A DNA stretch of 64,000 nt from positions 58,109-122,108 of the forward strand of contig JAACJK010000180.1 in NCBI GenBank assembly GCA_013368325.1, read 5' to 3'. The position numbers and the translations under genes were made by a program. Below the pieces are notes generated by a model, which had not been told where the DNA came from, did no database searches, and worked only from the letters and a program-made list of their open reading frames with translations. Each line of letters starts with the position of its first letter. The first letter of the stretch is position 1. Below are positions 11,202-23,424 of the stretch, in pieces. Source of the DNA: Ephemerocybe angulata (Eukaryota > Basidiomycota > Agaricomycetes > Agaricales > Psathyrellaceae).

Positions 11202-12540
11202 ATGCCTCGTGTCTCCACCTCGTCGATTCCAAAGCACGTCTTCCACCATGCCATTGAACGCGTGCCGCCGCCGCCGAGCACGCTGGGGAGGTTCAATTTG
11301 CTGCCGTTTAAGCAGTTGTGCGCCAACGATTTTCATCCGGATTACCACACGAAGCCGGTGCCCAGGGCCGAGTCGCAGGGCTCGACGAAGACGGTAGTCT
11401 CAGTGTGGGTGTCTGGATGGCATTCGCGGTTTATCTCGAGTGCGATGTACTGATGTTTGGCGCGCAGGCAACCTCCGTACCCTCCGCCGATAATGCCACC
11501 CAGTGGCGGCAATCTCATGATCTTAGGCGGGTGAGTTCGAGGCCTTTATCGCTCTCGGGGGTGTGCGATTGGAAGCTGATGCGGTCTGCGTTTTATTGGC
11601 AGAGAGGATATGCCGAAACGACGAGTGGCAAAAGCTTGTCAGTCGAAAACGCGCGCACGGGCCTCGCCAGTTGCGGTTAAGTAAGTATTGTGTCTTCTTC
11701 TGTTATTTTTTTCGTCGGCCGTGTCGCGGAGAATGCGATGTACCTTCTCTACATCTTTCGGTCTGCCTGGCGCTTACAAGATTTCTCAGGAAAAGTACCA
11801 AGCGCAACATGTCTACCGCACGATCAAGATCGACACGCTCCAAAACAAAGCACCCACCGAAAAGCCTACAGCACAACGACGCTCAAGCACCCATCCCAAA
11901 GTCTCTGCTCTATCTACCGCATCAATACACCCAACCCCCAGCACCGATGGCATACTCGTTACTCCCGCCCTGTTCGAGCATCATGCTTGGTCTGTGCGGC
12001 GCTGTGCCGCCCGACGGCCACCCCTTTCCCGCCGCCCCAATGGAAGTCGACTCCGCATGGAACACAATACAGGCTCACAAGGTCATTGATGACTTTACCA
12101 TCTCGACTGTCTCCATGCCTTGCACTGAGCGCCTCCCTTCGTTCAAGGAGAAGTTTGGCGAACTTGGCAGACCTGATAGCGCCAGGTATCCGATCCCGCG
12201 TCCGACGCTGCCGCCGCTACGGTGCCCAGGGCCCGAGCTGCTGGACCTGCTCCGTGGAAGAAAACTGTATTGGAGAGAAGAGTCGTCGTCGTCGTCGTCG
12301 TCGTTGAGTGACGAGGAAGCGCTCGACGGGTCTGGATGCGGCTCGAGTTCGGACTCGACGAGCGCTGGTGGGAGCGCGTATTCGCCTAGCACCCAGGAGG
12401 CTTACCCTTACCCGTATGCGGGGACGTTGGGCGGGTATGGAGAGGACGTGGGGATGAGTTCCGTCGATGTGCCCCCGAGAGCGTGCATTGGGAGGCCGGT
12501 GTGGAGTTGGGGGGTCAATGAGTGGCAGACATGGGCGTGA
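11202..12540 (+). CDS. Unrecognised basic and Ser-rich protein
   Basis: Four exons join in one frame: 11202-11404, 11468-11530, 11603-11680 and 11790-12540. The product is about 365 residues. It starts MPRVSTSSIPKHVF, then has a Pro-rich link (PPYPPPIMPPSGG), a strongly basic middle of about 50 residues (KRRVAKACQSKTR, ARSRSTRSKTKH) that could serve as a nuclear signal, and a Pro/Ser-rich second half with a poly-Ser run encoded by (TCG)n at 12283-12303, ending WSWGVNEWQTWA. The single CQ in KACQ does not make a Zn2Cys6 cluster. The exon 1 donor (GTGGGT at 11405) was chosen because it is the one that keeps frame; it is the least certain junction. No family recognised. Confidence 0.6.
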
Positions 12541-13213
12541 CGACGAGGTCATTGGGATTGTAAAATATATGTATTTGTAGGGGTTTCTTTTGTATGGTCT
12601 AAAACTTCAACTAGAACCTAAATCGATGGTATGTAATAGAATCGACTATCCTTCTCTTCTGATAAGTACCTTGTGAGGAGTGCGAGCCGTTTTGGGCGCT
12701 TAACTGATTATCACGATTGCGGGCTGTCAAAGAGCAGGCGATATCCACTCTAAACGCGTAGAATGGTGTTCGCGAAGTACGGACTGTGCCCTGTGGCCCA
12801 TTTTTACGGCGCCCTAACTATCTGACTTGAGAGCGACAGCAGCTGCAGGGCCGGCTCTTCTGGAGCTGCGGAACAGAAGGGTGATGTAGGAGAGAGGAGC
12901 CGTCGTCCAGTGACGAGGAAGCGCTCGATGTACCACATACCATCGGTCTCCTCCACTGGAAAGATATAAGGTGACTTCGGTTGGCACAGTCGGTGTCGAG
13001 TGGCATCGCGGTGTTGTGACCAAAGCCCCAAAGAGCCAAAGCCTGTCGGCATTGATGGGATCATTCGCCCTTTGCTCGATCCCCACCTAAGTTGGCTTGC
13101 TCTCTTCAACCACAACCACACTGTTCTCTATCTATCTCTGCTTGCCCTCACGCCTGCCCTCTATACCTCTACTCTTCAGCCATCCCATTTCCACTGCAAT
13201 CTCACTCTTTGTG
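12541..13213. other. Intergenic, with a decayed exon echo
   Basis: Bases 12858-12935 resemble 12236-12330 of the upstream gene, sharing AGTGACGAGGAAGCGCTCGA with poorer matches on each side. This suggests a small local duplication that decayed. The rest is the 3' flank and the promoter region of the family A gene, with a pyrimidine-rich CTCTCTTCAACCACA stretch at about 13100 also found upstream of the other family A genes. Confidence 0.55.
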
Positions 13214-14418
13214 ATGTCTGGCACCAGTTCTACTCAATCGTACGTGTTTCTCAGGTTTCCACACGTCGCTCTCCGGTTCAAGGTTTCTCGCCCTTCGCCC
13301 GCCATTATCCCAGAACCTCAACGTGTTTTTTCCTTTACATATCTTCTTCTTCTCTACCGAAAGTGATGAGGCTCACGGGTTCCCGATATCTAGCTACCGC
13401 GCCAACGAAGCGCGCACAATGCCACAGGGCGGCGAAGTTGCGGCCATTGTTCAGGCAATCCGGTACGCGTCTTTATTTCAGGTCTTCAGCCGTGAAATCA
13501 GTCCAATGCTTATAATGATGCATTCGCTTCCTCAGAAACCTTGGACCAATTAGCCCTGCTTCGTTCGCCTGCGCTGCTGTGCAGTTGGGGTTCATGCCTC
13601 CCGAAACTTGCCCGTAAGTTAACTGTTTATATCCATGCAAGTTAAATCTGACAACTGACGCCCTGCTTGTTCACAGTGGTCACAACGTCTCAGCTGCTCA
13701 GGGCGATGCTTTAGAAGCCAGTGATGGCTCTGCGTCTGACTCCCCCGGTTCTACGGCCTCGTCCCCGATCAATTTGGTGGACTTTGAGCTCGGAGAACGA
13801 TTCTTCCCCACCATGAGCTCGACCTCGAGCGAATATGCAACCGCTTCTGAGGGAGAGGAGACCCCTTATGGCCGGTATAAAGAAAGAGGCGATGGCAGAT
13901 ATGCGCCTACCCGTTCTTCTTCCTCCATTGCGCTCCGAGTCCCCGTGTTCCTGTCCCAACCAGTCTACCTCTCCCAACAATCCTACGACGCAGATGACGA
14001 GGACTCTACCGACGAAGATGAAGACGAGCGCGAGCGCGAGATTATTTACGAGGTTAAGAGGCGTCTACGCGAGTCCATGAGCGAGGATCGTGCTTCCAGG
14101 AACCGGAGACCTACGTACATCGAGACCTTGGGGGAGTACGACACACGGCGCTTCGGGTCTTGCTCCAGATGTAGTTTCGGAGTGCGCGCCAATGGCGAGC
14201 TTCACGAGGAGCCGAGCGCATATGCTCTTGACTTGACTTCACTCTTCGATGCGGCTGACAGTGAAGACGAGGAGGTCTTTAGTGGAGTAGGGGCAAAGGC
14301 CGAAGAGAGTGATGATGAGCCCGAGTATGAAGAGGAGGAGGAATGGTATGAGGGATATAAGGAAGATTTGGCCTACGAGGCGCTCCTCCTTTCCGGGTTC
14401 CCTTCCGACCTTCAGTAA
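13214..14418 (+). CDS. Family A acidic protein, copy 1
   Basis: Four exons: 13214-13239, 13394-13462, 13536-13613 and 13677-14418. The first exon is exactly 26 nt and encodes MSGTSSTQ plus a split Ser. Exon 2 starts with Tyr; exon 3 encodes LGPISPASFACAAVQLGFMP and ends in a split Pro (ETCP); exon 4 opens with GHN. The last exon is rich in Ser, Asp and Glu (DADDEDSTDEDEDERERE) with short basic and Cys-containing interruptions (CSRCSFG), ending LLLSGFPSDLQ. The same exon sizes, phases and N-terminal pattern occur at 18359 and 23425. Function unknown; no signal peptide or membrane segment. The stop is 114 bp from the stop of the convergent F-box gene. The first intron has a second possible acceptor at 13364, but only the 13393 site matches the paralogues. 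Confidence 0.75.
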
Positions 14419-16024
14419 CATATCTTTCTTTATACATCTAGTCGTAATCCCCGCATGTTTGGGGCGTTTCCTATCGTAATGCTGCGGTCAAATGAGTATC
14501 TATTTTATGAATCTACTCTCTGGATACTGGATCAATCTAATTGGTAGTAGTCGTAGTAGACGTCGTCTGAGTCGCATTTCCCCTCTTCGTGGCGCTTTTC
14601 CATAAGCGACCCAGCGTCAATATATATCTCATCGGTCCATTTTCCTGGCGCGCACCACCTCCGTCTCCCACTACTGTAGATTTCGGTCACTTCTTCCGGC
14701 ACAAACCACTTCCTTCTACTGCCCTCCTGAGGCTTTTCACTGGCAATAAAATGGGTGAAAAACTCACCACCCCTGAATGTCGCTTTATCAAGGGCAGGAT
14801 CGTTGAACACCTCAACCAGCCTCTCTACGCCTCTGCGCCCCACCTCCTTTATCATCTCTTCTATGACGGTCCCCTTCTCGAGTCCAAAAGAAGAGGTAAT
14901 TTGGAAGAAAACGGGGGTAGCCCGTGGTTTGGTCAACACAAGTTGAAGCAAATTTACCAAGCCATCCCAGGATATGTCGTCCTGGATCAAGGAAAACACG
15001 TTAGCCAATGGAATATGAAACGGAATGGTTAGCGATCCACGCACATTGTTCTTGGGAGCGTTCTTTGCTCGAAGAATGAGGCATTTATCGAAAGCACCCA
15101 GACATGAGTCAAGGAACACATTTACAACGGGTATCAGTTTTTCAAATGATGCCTTCGACAGATCGGGTGCATGGACGGAAAAGCTGCCAGATTCATCACC
15201 CACTTGGAATCCGAGGTCTTCATACAGTTTGTACCCGAGGAGAGAATTGAAGACTCTAGGGCTCGGAATGTGGGAGCGGTTTAGGTTGAGGTTGAACGGT
15301 TCATCATAGTCATAGATTGTCAGATCCAGACGCCGACCAGATTCCGAGCGCTTGTGGTCCTTGGTTATGGATGGAAGGATTCCAATAATCACAGGCTTCA
15401 CTCCACCTGAGTCAGAGCTTTCTGCGAGTAAGGGCGACACTATGAGTTTATCTTGAGCGGAAGGGCAGTATTCCACATGCCAGATGCCCAGCATCTCCAG
15501 CCTGGGGAATTGCGCAACCCAGAATGAGAGGTCTCTGGGTATGGCAAATGCTTCGATGAAAAGGGTGCTCAAGGATGGTCGACCTGATAGACGCCTGTTC
15601 GGAAGTCAAGTGAGTTCAAACACAGGGTAATACTACAATGGAACAAGAGAGCTTACTGGATGCCATACATTATTTTGTCACAAAGGTATCCATTCCAGCC
15701 CATCTTAAAGGAGAAGAATACTACATTCTCCATATTGTAGCACGCCTTGCTAATATTATCTTCAATGCACCCACGAACTGGGGGAGAGACCTCCTTTGGG
15801 AGGAAATTATCCCAGTATTCTCCGACGTATCTGTCAGTTTCCCGTGACGAATCGTCCCAGAGGGTCAGGGAGAAGGCTTGAACGAGACTGGCTTTGACCT
15901 TGTTTGACGCTAGCACACGTATGCAATCGAACGAAGCTGGGGAGCGATAATTCAGGGAAATCGTGCCGTAGAGGAGGCGCTGTGCCTCGCGCTTGTAGCT
16001 TCGTGCTGTCCTGCTCAAGACTGC
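14290..16024 (-). repeat. Inverted duplication, right (source) arm
   Basis: This segment matches 1754-3512 in reverse complement over about 1.75 kb. It covers the tail of the family A gene, the shared 3' spacer and most of the F-box gene. Both genes are intact here and broken in the left arm, so this arm is likely the source. Confidence 0.8.
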
Positions 16025-16114
16025 TAGCTCCCGCGGCTCGCAGTACGTCAGGATGTTGTGCTTGAGCTCCAGGGGAAGGCCTGAGAATGACGCCGGGGTT
16101 GCAATTGAACTCAT
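14532..16114 (-). CDS. F-box protein
   Basis: Three exons on the minus strand: 16114-15657, about 15597-15044, and about 14980-14532. The product is about 480 residues. The N-terminus has a short F-box pattern (FSGLPLELKHNILTYCEPRE, then LAVLSRTARSYKREAQ RLLY), typical of the large agaricomycete F-box/LRR-like families that choose substrates for SCF ubiquitin ligases. The rest has no clear repeats; it contains VKPVIIGILPSITKD, TIYDYDEPFNLNLN and NDPALDKATFRGGEFF. The C-terminus is Asp/Tyr-rich (DSDDVYYDYYQLD). The start at 16114 is the first ATG before the F-box. A decayed inverted copy lies at 1754-3271. The F-box call rests on pattern only; substrate unknown. Confidence 0.8.
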
Positions 16115-16619
16115 GGTACGAGGTGGGGGTTGTGTTGGCTTGGGTAGTGGGTTGAGGGCTGCTTTAAATTTGAGGGGTCGATTGGGAGAAATCTTTTGGT
16201 AGTGGGCTCCTTTATATACTAGACCTTGCAGAAATTATTTTGGGCTCAGGGACCAGTCGAATCTTGTCCCCATCGGCCGCTTGTCAACTGTTGCGTTTAA
16301 TGAACAATTAGAAAAGGTGCGCACCTATGTTGCCAAGGGACTCGTTGGGCCATGCATGGCATCCAGAACGCCAACAATAATAACAATGCATGGTCAGAGG
16401 AACCAGGAGACAGTATCTACGGCACCAATGATCCTGGGTGGATGTGCTTTTATTCTTGCTCAGCTAGACTAATCACGGTCTCGAAGTCTTATACAATCGG
16501 CAGAAGCGCAGGTTCATCCGCCGAGTCAGTTTTCAGACGGTACAGTCGCCGTAACCCATGGAAGAATAAGATAAGTGATACGATTCAAACCAAGACCAAT
16601 GGGGCCGCTTAAGTCCCCA

Positions 16620-18358
16620 CGATGCGCGGGCCCGACGGCCCCGACCGCGTCGGCGATGTCGCCTTTCCCAGCACGTGGAGGCGGGGGTCGACGGGACTGC
16701 GCCGGATGCTGGAACTTGAAAGTGCACTCGAATGTTCACCTGGTCTGAATCCTTCGCCTGACTCTAATCTCCGCAAGCCTTACACCCATCTCGCGCCCTA
16801 ACAGCAACGGAAGATGCACACACGAACATCAAAGCAACATCAAAGAGGCGGGGGTCGATGTGCGTGCGCTCAAACCGATCAACAAGCCAGCATCTTGCCT
16901 CCAAGTTCTGAGTACTCTGCTCTGAGAGATACATGTGCACGCAAGCTTCGCGATTAAACGACGACAGACGATCCGGCGAGATGGAAAGGGTGGTGAGGGT
17001 AAATGGGGGAGGGAGGGAGTGAGCTGGCGAACGACACGGCCCAAAGACGGCCAGCAGAGGACTGAAGGTGGTTCGCTCTAATAATGTTGAGAAGGAATAG
17101 ACCCCACTACGCCCGGGATGGATCTCGGAGGATTTTGGGAGAAGGAATGCCTGGGCCTTGTGTATATTCCGGGTGAGACTTCCTCTTGAACTGTAACGTG
17201 GTACGGGATAACCAGGCACAACGCCTTCACCTAGCTCCCGGCGTAAGAATTGGCAGCACAGAGGTTTCGAAGGGCACACCCCATGGCTATCTCCTCAACC
17301 ACCATTCCCCACCCGGCCCCCTACTGTCATTGATCGACGCGCCGTTTGTTGGAATCCGCCGACTTCTTAGGCACGAAAGTGAAAGATTAGCCCTGGGGAA
17401 CGGCTGGCCGAGAACTCAGAAGATACGAATTATCCCGGAATGATACTTGCTGGAAACGACGAGCGCAATGCACGATGCGTCAGTAGAGAACCATGGGGCC
17501 AATCTATGAGCCACGACTCGGAAACCTGCACGTACTTACCTCAGGCTCTGCTGAATCATGGATTTCACTCGCTCCGCGCTGGCCAGCTTCTCGGTTTAAT
17601 ATCGATATATATCCCCTGTATCTCCCGTCAGGTATCCTATTCTCTTTGGTGGCCAGTATACTTGGTACGAGGCCTCGCACCCGACCCTGGCTTTCAGATG
17701 GCGAGCTCCCTCTTGAAGAAGTGCAAATGCTCGTCAACTAGTTTTGTTCGTGGCTCGAACTCTCCTGGACCGGGCCTGGGATGCGAACGCCAATTTTCGT
17801 GGACGCGGCCATCTCTCTGTTGGCTTGGTCGGAAATTGGGCGTGGCGTCAAAGCTTGCCTGCCCAAAGTACTTTGGCGTCTGGGGGAACTTCGGAAGTGC
17901 GTGAGGGCGGTTCGACACTCAGCTCTTTGCGTCTTGGCAGTGTCGCTCGTCTTACTGAGAAGCTGGGACTGGGGCAGCCAGGGCCCAGAAGGTTTTAATG
18001 GGTACGCCGTTCGCTCGACTTCTCTCTGAAAGTCCTGACTGAGCAGTGAGTGGTGTTACAGTCGAGCATCAGGGAACGCACCTCTCTTTAATCTCCCTAA
18101 GTCATAGCTCGTGTTCATGGAACTGCGCCCTACACCAAACGCGCGTCAACCCGTGTGAAGTTGAGTTCATGATTCATCGAGTGGCGAGGAGCAATGGGCG
18201 TTTGATGCGCCTATATAAACGCATTGCTCCCGCGCTCTTGCTCTCTCTTTCAACCACATCCTCGACTTTCCTTTTCCCTTCTTTCCGGTGCTCCCCCACT
18301 GCATTTCGTCTTCTTTCCATTCACATATCTATTCTTTACAACAAGTCGAGCTTTCGCG
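16620..18358 (+). promoter_or_regulatory. Duplicated upstream block of family A copy 2
   Basis: No gene is supported here. The block is a diverged match to about 21790-23424 upstream of copy 3, so about 1.7 kb of upstream DNA was duplicated with the gene. The best-kept part is 18174-18215, about 42 bp identical to 23235-23276. It ends in a TATA box (TATATAAA at 18212-18219), 147 bp before the ATG, and is followed by a pyrimidine-rich stretch likely to be the start-site region. Confidence 0.7.
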
Positions 18359-19705
18359 ATGTCTGAGCCAAGTTCAGCCCAATCGTAAGTGTTTCTCCGT
18401 TCTGCGCTCTATTGTTGGTTCCTTTCGCCGTTTCTCGTCTTCTGTTTGCCTGAACCTTTCAACGTCTGGCATACTCCTTCACTTAACTGTGATTTACCTT
18501 ATTATCGAACGCGATCGTCCTTACAAGCCTTTGATCTCTAGCTACAGCGAAGAAGGCAACATCGTGCCACGACTCGCCAGTGTCGCGGTCCTGGTGTACG
18601 TAGTATTTCATGCCTTTCCATTCTGATGATGCACCATACTTACATCCGTCTTAGACAACGCGGTCTCCTTATTGCGCTGTCACTCGTTTGCGTTGCTGTA
18701 GAGATGGGGCTCTTCCCCCTGGATGTCTGCCCGTAAGTAACTCTCTCCTCACGTGCGAGGTGACCAGAGTTCAAACTAACATCCTGTTACCTTTACAGGG
18801 GCCACATTTTGGCAGCGGATGCTTCTTCCTCGTCCCTAAATCAATCCTACGGCGACACCTCTTACGACGACGCCGTGGGCGACGAGGTCTCTGGCAAAAG
18901 CGACGACGAGAACGACGTCGACCACCGTCGAGTCAAAAGGCAGCGCCTTTCTACTGGGGATGCGTCCGACCCGGCTGACTGGGATGTCTTCTCCCTGGAG
19001 GACTTCCTGGATATTTATCATCAGTTCCCACCTTACTACGTGTTGTGGCCTAGACGTGCTAGCGATGGTGATGACTCTGAAGACGAACTTGACGCACTCG
19101 ACCAAAGCCCGAAGTACATTTTGACTTCGAACGTCAAGTGGAGCGCTGGTGCCGGTTACGCCTCCGACACCGAGTCTGATTCTGACTCTGACGAGGAAGT
19201 CGAAGTTGGACTTGTGGACTACACTCTGAGGACTCCGGTTAATTGGGCTGCTTTGGAGGAAGGCTCCGAAGGCGAGTACGACCAGCTTCTTGATGAAGGC
19301 GATGACAAAGAATCTGCTGCGTCCCTTGCTGAGACCGAAGACAACGAGGATGATACCGAGGCCGCCAGCAAACCCACTGGCATCGCCGCTCTCTACGCTG
19401 TTCTCAGGGATCTCCCCCTCAACAGTTTGGGCACCTCCCAGCTTATTGATGAAGACGAGGACGATGATACCGAGAAGGCCAGGGAGCCCATCGCGGCTCT
19501 CTACGCTGTTTTGAGGGAACTCCCTCTCACCCGTTTCGGCACCACCCAGCTTGTTGATGAAGATGAGGAGGAAGAATCTGCTGCGTATCTTGCTGAGCCC
19601 GAAGACAATGAGGACGACACTGAGGACGCCAGCGAGCCCACTGGCGTCGCCGCTCTCTACGCTCTCAGGGAACTCCCTCTCAACCGTTGGGACACCACCT
19701 TCTAG
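18359..19705 (+). CDS. Family A acidic protein, copy 2
   Basis: Four exons: 18359-18384, 18542-18595, 18655-18732 and 18799-19705. Exon 1 is 26 nt (MSEPSSAQ plus split Ser). Exon 3 encodes LIALSLVCVAVEMGLFPLDV and ends CP; exon 4 begins GHILAAD. The last exon is very acidic, with one basic patch (HRRVKRQRL), a TLRTPVNW motif also found in copy 3, and three C-terminal repeats of about 45-50 residues built on IAALYAVLRELPL followed by GTTQL and an acidic spacer. A TATA box lies 147 bp upstream. Function unknown; I see no signal peptide. The N-terminal exons are much better conserved among copies than the last exon. Confidence 0.78.
19310..19702 (+). repeat. Three in-frame repeats in family A copy 2
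   Basis: The sequence encoding an acidic spacer plus AALYA(V)LR(D/E)LPL recurs three times, starting near 19310, 19455 and 19565. The last unit lacks one Val codon and ends at the stop codon. Confidence 0.8.
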
Positions 19706-20303
19706 TCGGCGCGAAGTACGAACCTCCCACTGGGCCTAGTTACTCCCAAATTACCCCCCTTCACCACCATTCTCCCGATGCGCGAAGATGATGATTCGTG
19801 TTGCGGCCAGGGTCACGGCCGTCGACGCCTCGCGATCGCTCCATGATATTCATGACATTTACGTTTCCTCCTGCTCTGTCTTACATTCCCTTTCTCTCGC
19901 TAACCTCCATCTGCATCTATGTGTACACTTACCGTTGTACAAGCACATGTATCGTCTTCCTATAGCACCAGATCTTCTGCCCTTGTATTTCTGCATCTAC
20001 CTACGTTACGATCCCGTCAATATATTCTTTCATTGAAACCGAAGCGTGAAACGCCGGAGGCGAGAACCTCAACCCTCTAACCCATTCTGTATTCCGACGG
20101 TCCCTTGTCGAGCTCATAGAATATTCTCGCTCCCAGATCAGTTAGTATGTCGGGGAGAAGGCGCTGACCATGAGGGAGTGTGTGTGTGTCGTGGGAACTG
20201 TGTGGCATCGGAATTGGAATATGACACTCGACACCGGATCGATTGAGAGTTTCGAGTTGGATCTGACCACAACCTTCAAGGCTGCTCCTCATCCTACTCC
20301 TGT
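19706..20303. other. Intergenic
   Basis: AT-richer 3' flank of family A copy 2 and the upstream region of the next F-box gene. No gene or clear signal seen. Confidence 0.6.
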
Positions 20304-21633
20304 ATGGCCCCGACACTTTCACTTGAGCTCATCTACCTTTGCATTGAAGCAGGCAGAGACTTTCTTCCAACCCTCCTTAAATTCTCGTTGGTCTCGAAGG
20401 GATGCTCACGCGAAGCCAAAAAGTACCTGTTCGAGAAAATCCGGCTGAACCGAAAGAAAGAAGGCGAAGCCCCAGGCCCGGAATATCAATCTCGTCGCAT
20501 TCGCGGACTGTTCGAAATCCTCACGAGCAGCAAGGCGGTGGCAACCTCCGTCCGGGCCCTTGACATCAAGCTGGAACCTATGCTCAACGAGACGGATACC
20601 TATATCAAGGACCTCCCTTCGGTGCTCGACCTCCTACCAGGCGTCAAATCACTCAGCATAAACGCTCCAGACAATGCTCCTCGGCAAAACTGGGATACCT
20701 TACCTAACACGTTAAAATCATCTGTCGCCCGAATCTGCTCGACTTCGAGCATCGCCAACCTGGATTTTTCGAACTTCAGCAACTTCCCCGAGGACCTCTT
20801 GATGCTATCCACCCAGATCTCATCTCTATCTCTTGCTCAGATCGAGGGACCTGTTGGCACTAAATCTGAGCGGGTGGTACCCAGCGGCAGGGTCCCCTCA
20901 CCGCGCTTGTCATCGCTCACGACATACAATTTGCCATTAGTCGTGTGGAATTGCCTTCTCAGAAACCCAGAATGGCTCTGTAGCTTGAAGGAAATTTCCT
21001 GGTTTGGGTGGACCCCGCAGGATTTCGATACCTTCTGCTGCGTCATTCGACATTGTGCTCCCGCATTAAAAGAACTGGTCATCGCAGTTCTGCTTCCTTG
21101 GCAGGACCCTACCAGTACGTCTCCTGTACCTTTCCGATAGCATATTTTCTAATCAAGCTATTAGACAATTCCTTCCACTTTGAAGATATGGCCATTATTC
21201 CGCTACCGGAGAACGTATGCCTGATCTCATACGCCCCATCGGCACAACAACTCGGTGGCAACATTGACCCTTTGGGTACACACCCACACCTTCTTCTTGC
21301 TAAGTATGTTGCAGTCCCAACACAACATTAAGATATTCTGCGGTATAATCAAGATACGGGACTGCAGGCAGACAACTGAACTTGGGGAACCTGATTCTCC
21401 GAAACGAAGGATGGAAGGCATTGGACAAGCATTTCTCATCGAAATCATTGCCGGAACGGACGTTAATCCAATTCGAAATTGAGAAGGATGAGCCTTTGGG
21501 GCCGGGCGAGCTTCATTCCCCTGAAACCGAGAGCAGAGTCATGTTTAGGAATCAGCTCGAACGGGAAGTAAAAGAGGTGTTCTATAATACTCTTTCTCTG
21601 AAGTCAAGTAGTGTCATTATCGCCCTCAATTGA
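20304..21633 (+). CDS. F-box/LRR-like protein
   Basis: Exon 1 (20304-21114) starts MAPTLSLELIYLCIEAG and has an F-box-like N-terminus (LLKFSLVSKGCSREAKKYLF), followed by leucine-rich segments (VLDLLPGVKSLSINAP, ISSLSLAQIEGP, LSSLTTYNLPLVVW, ALKELVIAVLL). This is the layout of agaricomycete F-box proteins with irregular LRR domains. Exon 2 begins at 21165 (NNSFHFEDMAIIPLP) and probably ends at the GTATGC donor at 21216. A last coding segment at about 21372-21633 (GNLILRNEGWKALDKHF, then LEREVKEVFYNTL) ends at TGA. The middle junctions are uncertain; without an intron the frame stops near 21329. It is not closely similar to the F-box gene at 14.5-16.1 kb. Confidence 0.65.
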
Positions 21634-21789
21634 AGCCTACAATCCAACTTCTTGATGCAACTTGTGAATTGGTAGATTTCTTCAAGCTCCCAGAATCCAG
21701 ATTAATCCTGGGACTGCCTGAAATGATGAACTTGGCAAGAACTTGGAAGATTTCAATCCCGCCGATTACCCGCCTGGCCGTCGGCCTTG

Positions 21790-23424
21790 TCGGCTTTAAT
21801 TTCCCAGCACGTGTGCCGATCAAAGAGGCGGCTCGTCGGGTGCCATGCGCTGGATGTGCTCTAGATCTCGAACGTTCAAGCAAAAGCAATGCTGCCTCTG
21901 AATCCTTTGCCTAACTCTACTATCTACAAGCCATATTCACATCTCGCACCCTAACGGAAATCGAAGGTTCAGCGAGGAAAAAAGGTCGATGGAGGAAGGA
22001 GAAGGAAGGCTACTTACGGGGGAAGGAGGGAGTTGAAACAGAGGTCTGAAGGTGGCCGGTTCCGGGAAGGATGACTAGGGATGGGTTTACACCTTGCAAT
22101 GGGTAATGAGGGGTGAACTTGGGGGCAAGGCTGTATCCAATCCGTGTATAGGGGGTAAGTCAACTTGCTTTATCAACTTTCATGGACGAACGGCAACGCA
22201 CAAGGTTTCAAGCGCATACGGCCAAGAACGGAGCTCGGCCGCGCCTCCTTTCTAGCGTGGCCGCACGAGGGTCTCTTTCTAATGTCGCAAGGCACTCCCG
22301 AGTCCCCATGGTGTCAACTTTGTCTGTTCCCGCTTGCTCTCTCCGCTGGTATGACGGGTGCTTCAATGGATTCCATCGACTCCTTGGGCTAGTAATGGAA
22401 GCCACGACTCTCCAACTCTCGCAACTGGCTGGACCAGAAGATAGGATTATTTGTTCTGTATACCCACTGGCGGCGCCGAGCGCAATTGCGCAGCGTGGCA
22501 GGGGCCCTCGTCTCTGGACAATGGCCTGGAAGCAAAATGTGCGACTGCGATATGCTGGCCATATCGTCCATACTGTATATCCTCTCAGCTGCTCAACCTC
22601 CATTGGAATTAATATCCTGATCTCTCTGTATCTGCCTGTCTTGGAGTTGATTTTCATCGGTGGATGCGCTTGGGGTACCGCGCCTGCACCTGGACCTGTC
22701 TTTCAATGCCGAGGTAGCCATCTTATACCTTTCCTCGAAGTCTCCGGGACCAGGAAGGGTCACAACCTGCTGATGACTGAGGGTACACTGGGGCATCTGC
22801 CTGGACGCCCGTTCCCGAACGCTCCCAAAGGCACCTATGTGAGGATGGGTGTATCTCCCCATTCCCTCGGTTGCTGAACGAGGATTTCGAAAATGCACAG
22901 CTCTGGGTCTATAGTGCGCTGATGGTATCGGACGCTGCTTCGAAACTCGAATGCGTCAAGTACCAGGCGACTGGGGTAGGAAGAGGGGGAAGGCGGTTGG
23001 ACTGGCTGCAGCCTTGGCTAGGCCGTGCGCTTTGTTTCAGAGCTACGCTCTGACGGCCAGACGGGCAGGTACGTTGCTTGGTCCAAACTCTGATTCTGGA
23101 TGTCCCGACTGATCAGTGGTCTTGCAGTCAAGTACTACGGGTTGCGTTCACCTTTTGTTAGCGCAAGCCAGTGACCTTGTGTCTACGCAACTGAGGCTAT
23201 CACACCTAAACGCGCGGCATCCGTGTGAAGCTGAGCTCATCGAGTGGCGAGGAGCAATGGGCGTTTGATGCGCCTATAAAGGGACTGATCCCACGAGTTG
23301 GTTGTTCTCTCTCTTCAACCACGTCCACCACATTCTGCATCCTTTCTCCCCGGTGCTTTAGCACTTCCTTTACTGCTTCTATCTATTCACCTATCTATTC
23401 GCTATTACGAACTCAGCATTTGGG
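21790..23424 (+). promoter_or_regulatory. Duplicated upstream block of family A copy 3
   Basis: Counterpart of 16620-18358. Open frames at 22182-22877 on both strands lie in this diverged non-coding duplicate and are not taken as genes. The TATA box is TATAAA at 23275-23280, 145 bp before the ATG, preceded by the 42-bp block shared with copy 2. Confidence 0.7.

Noticed and set aside
11603..11680. Zn2Cys6 transcription factor start (KRRVAKACQ)
   Set aside because: Only one cysteine is present; the six-cysteine pattern is absent.
22182..22877. 231-codon plus frame and 149-codon minus frame
   Set aside because: They lie in the duplicated upstream block; the frame is not kept in the matching block at 17.4-17.9 kb.
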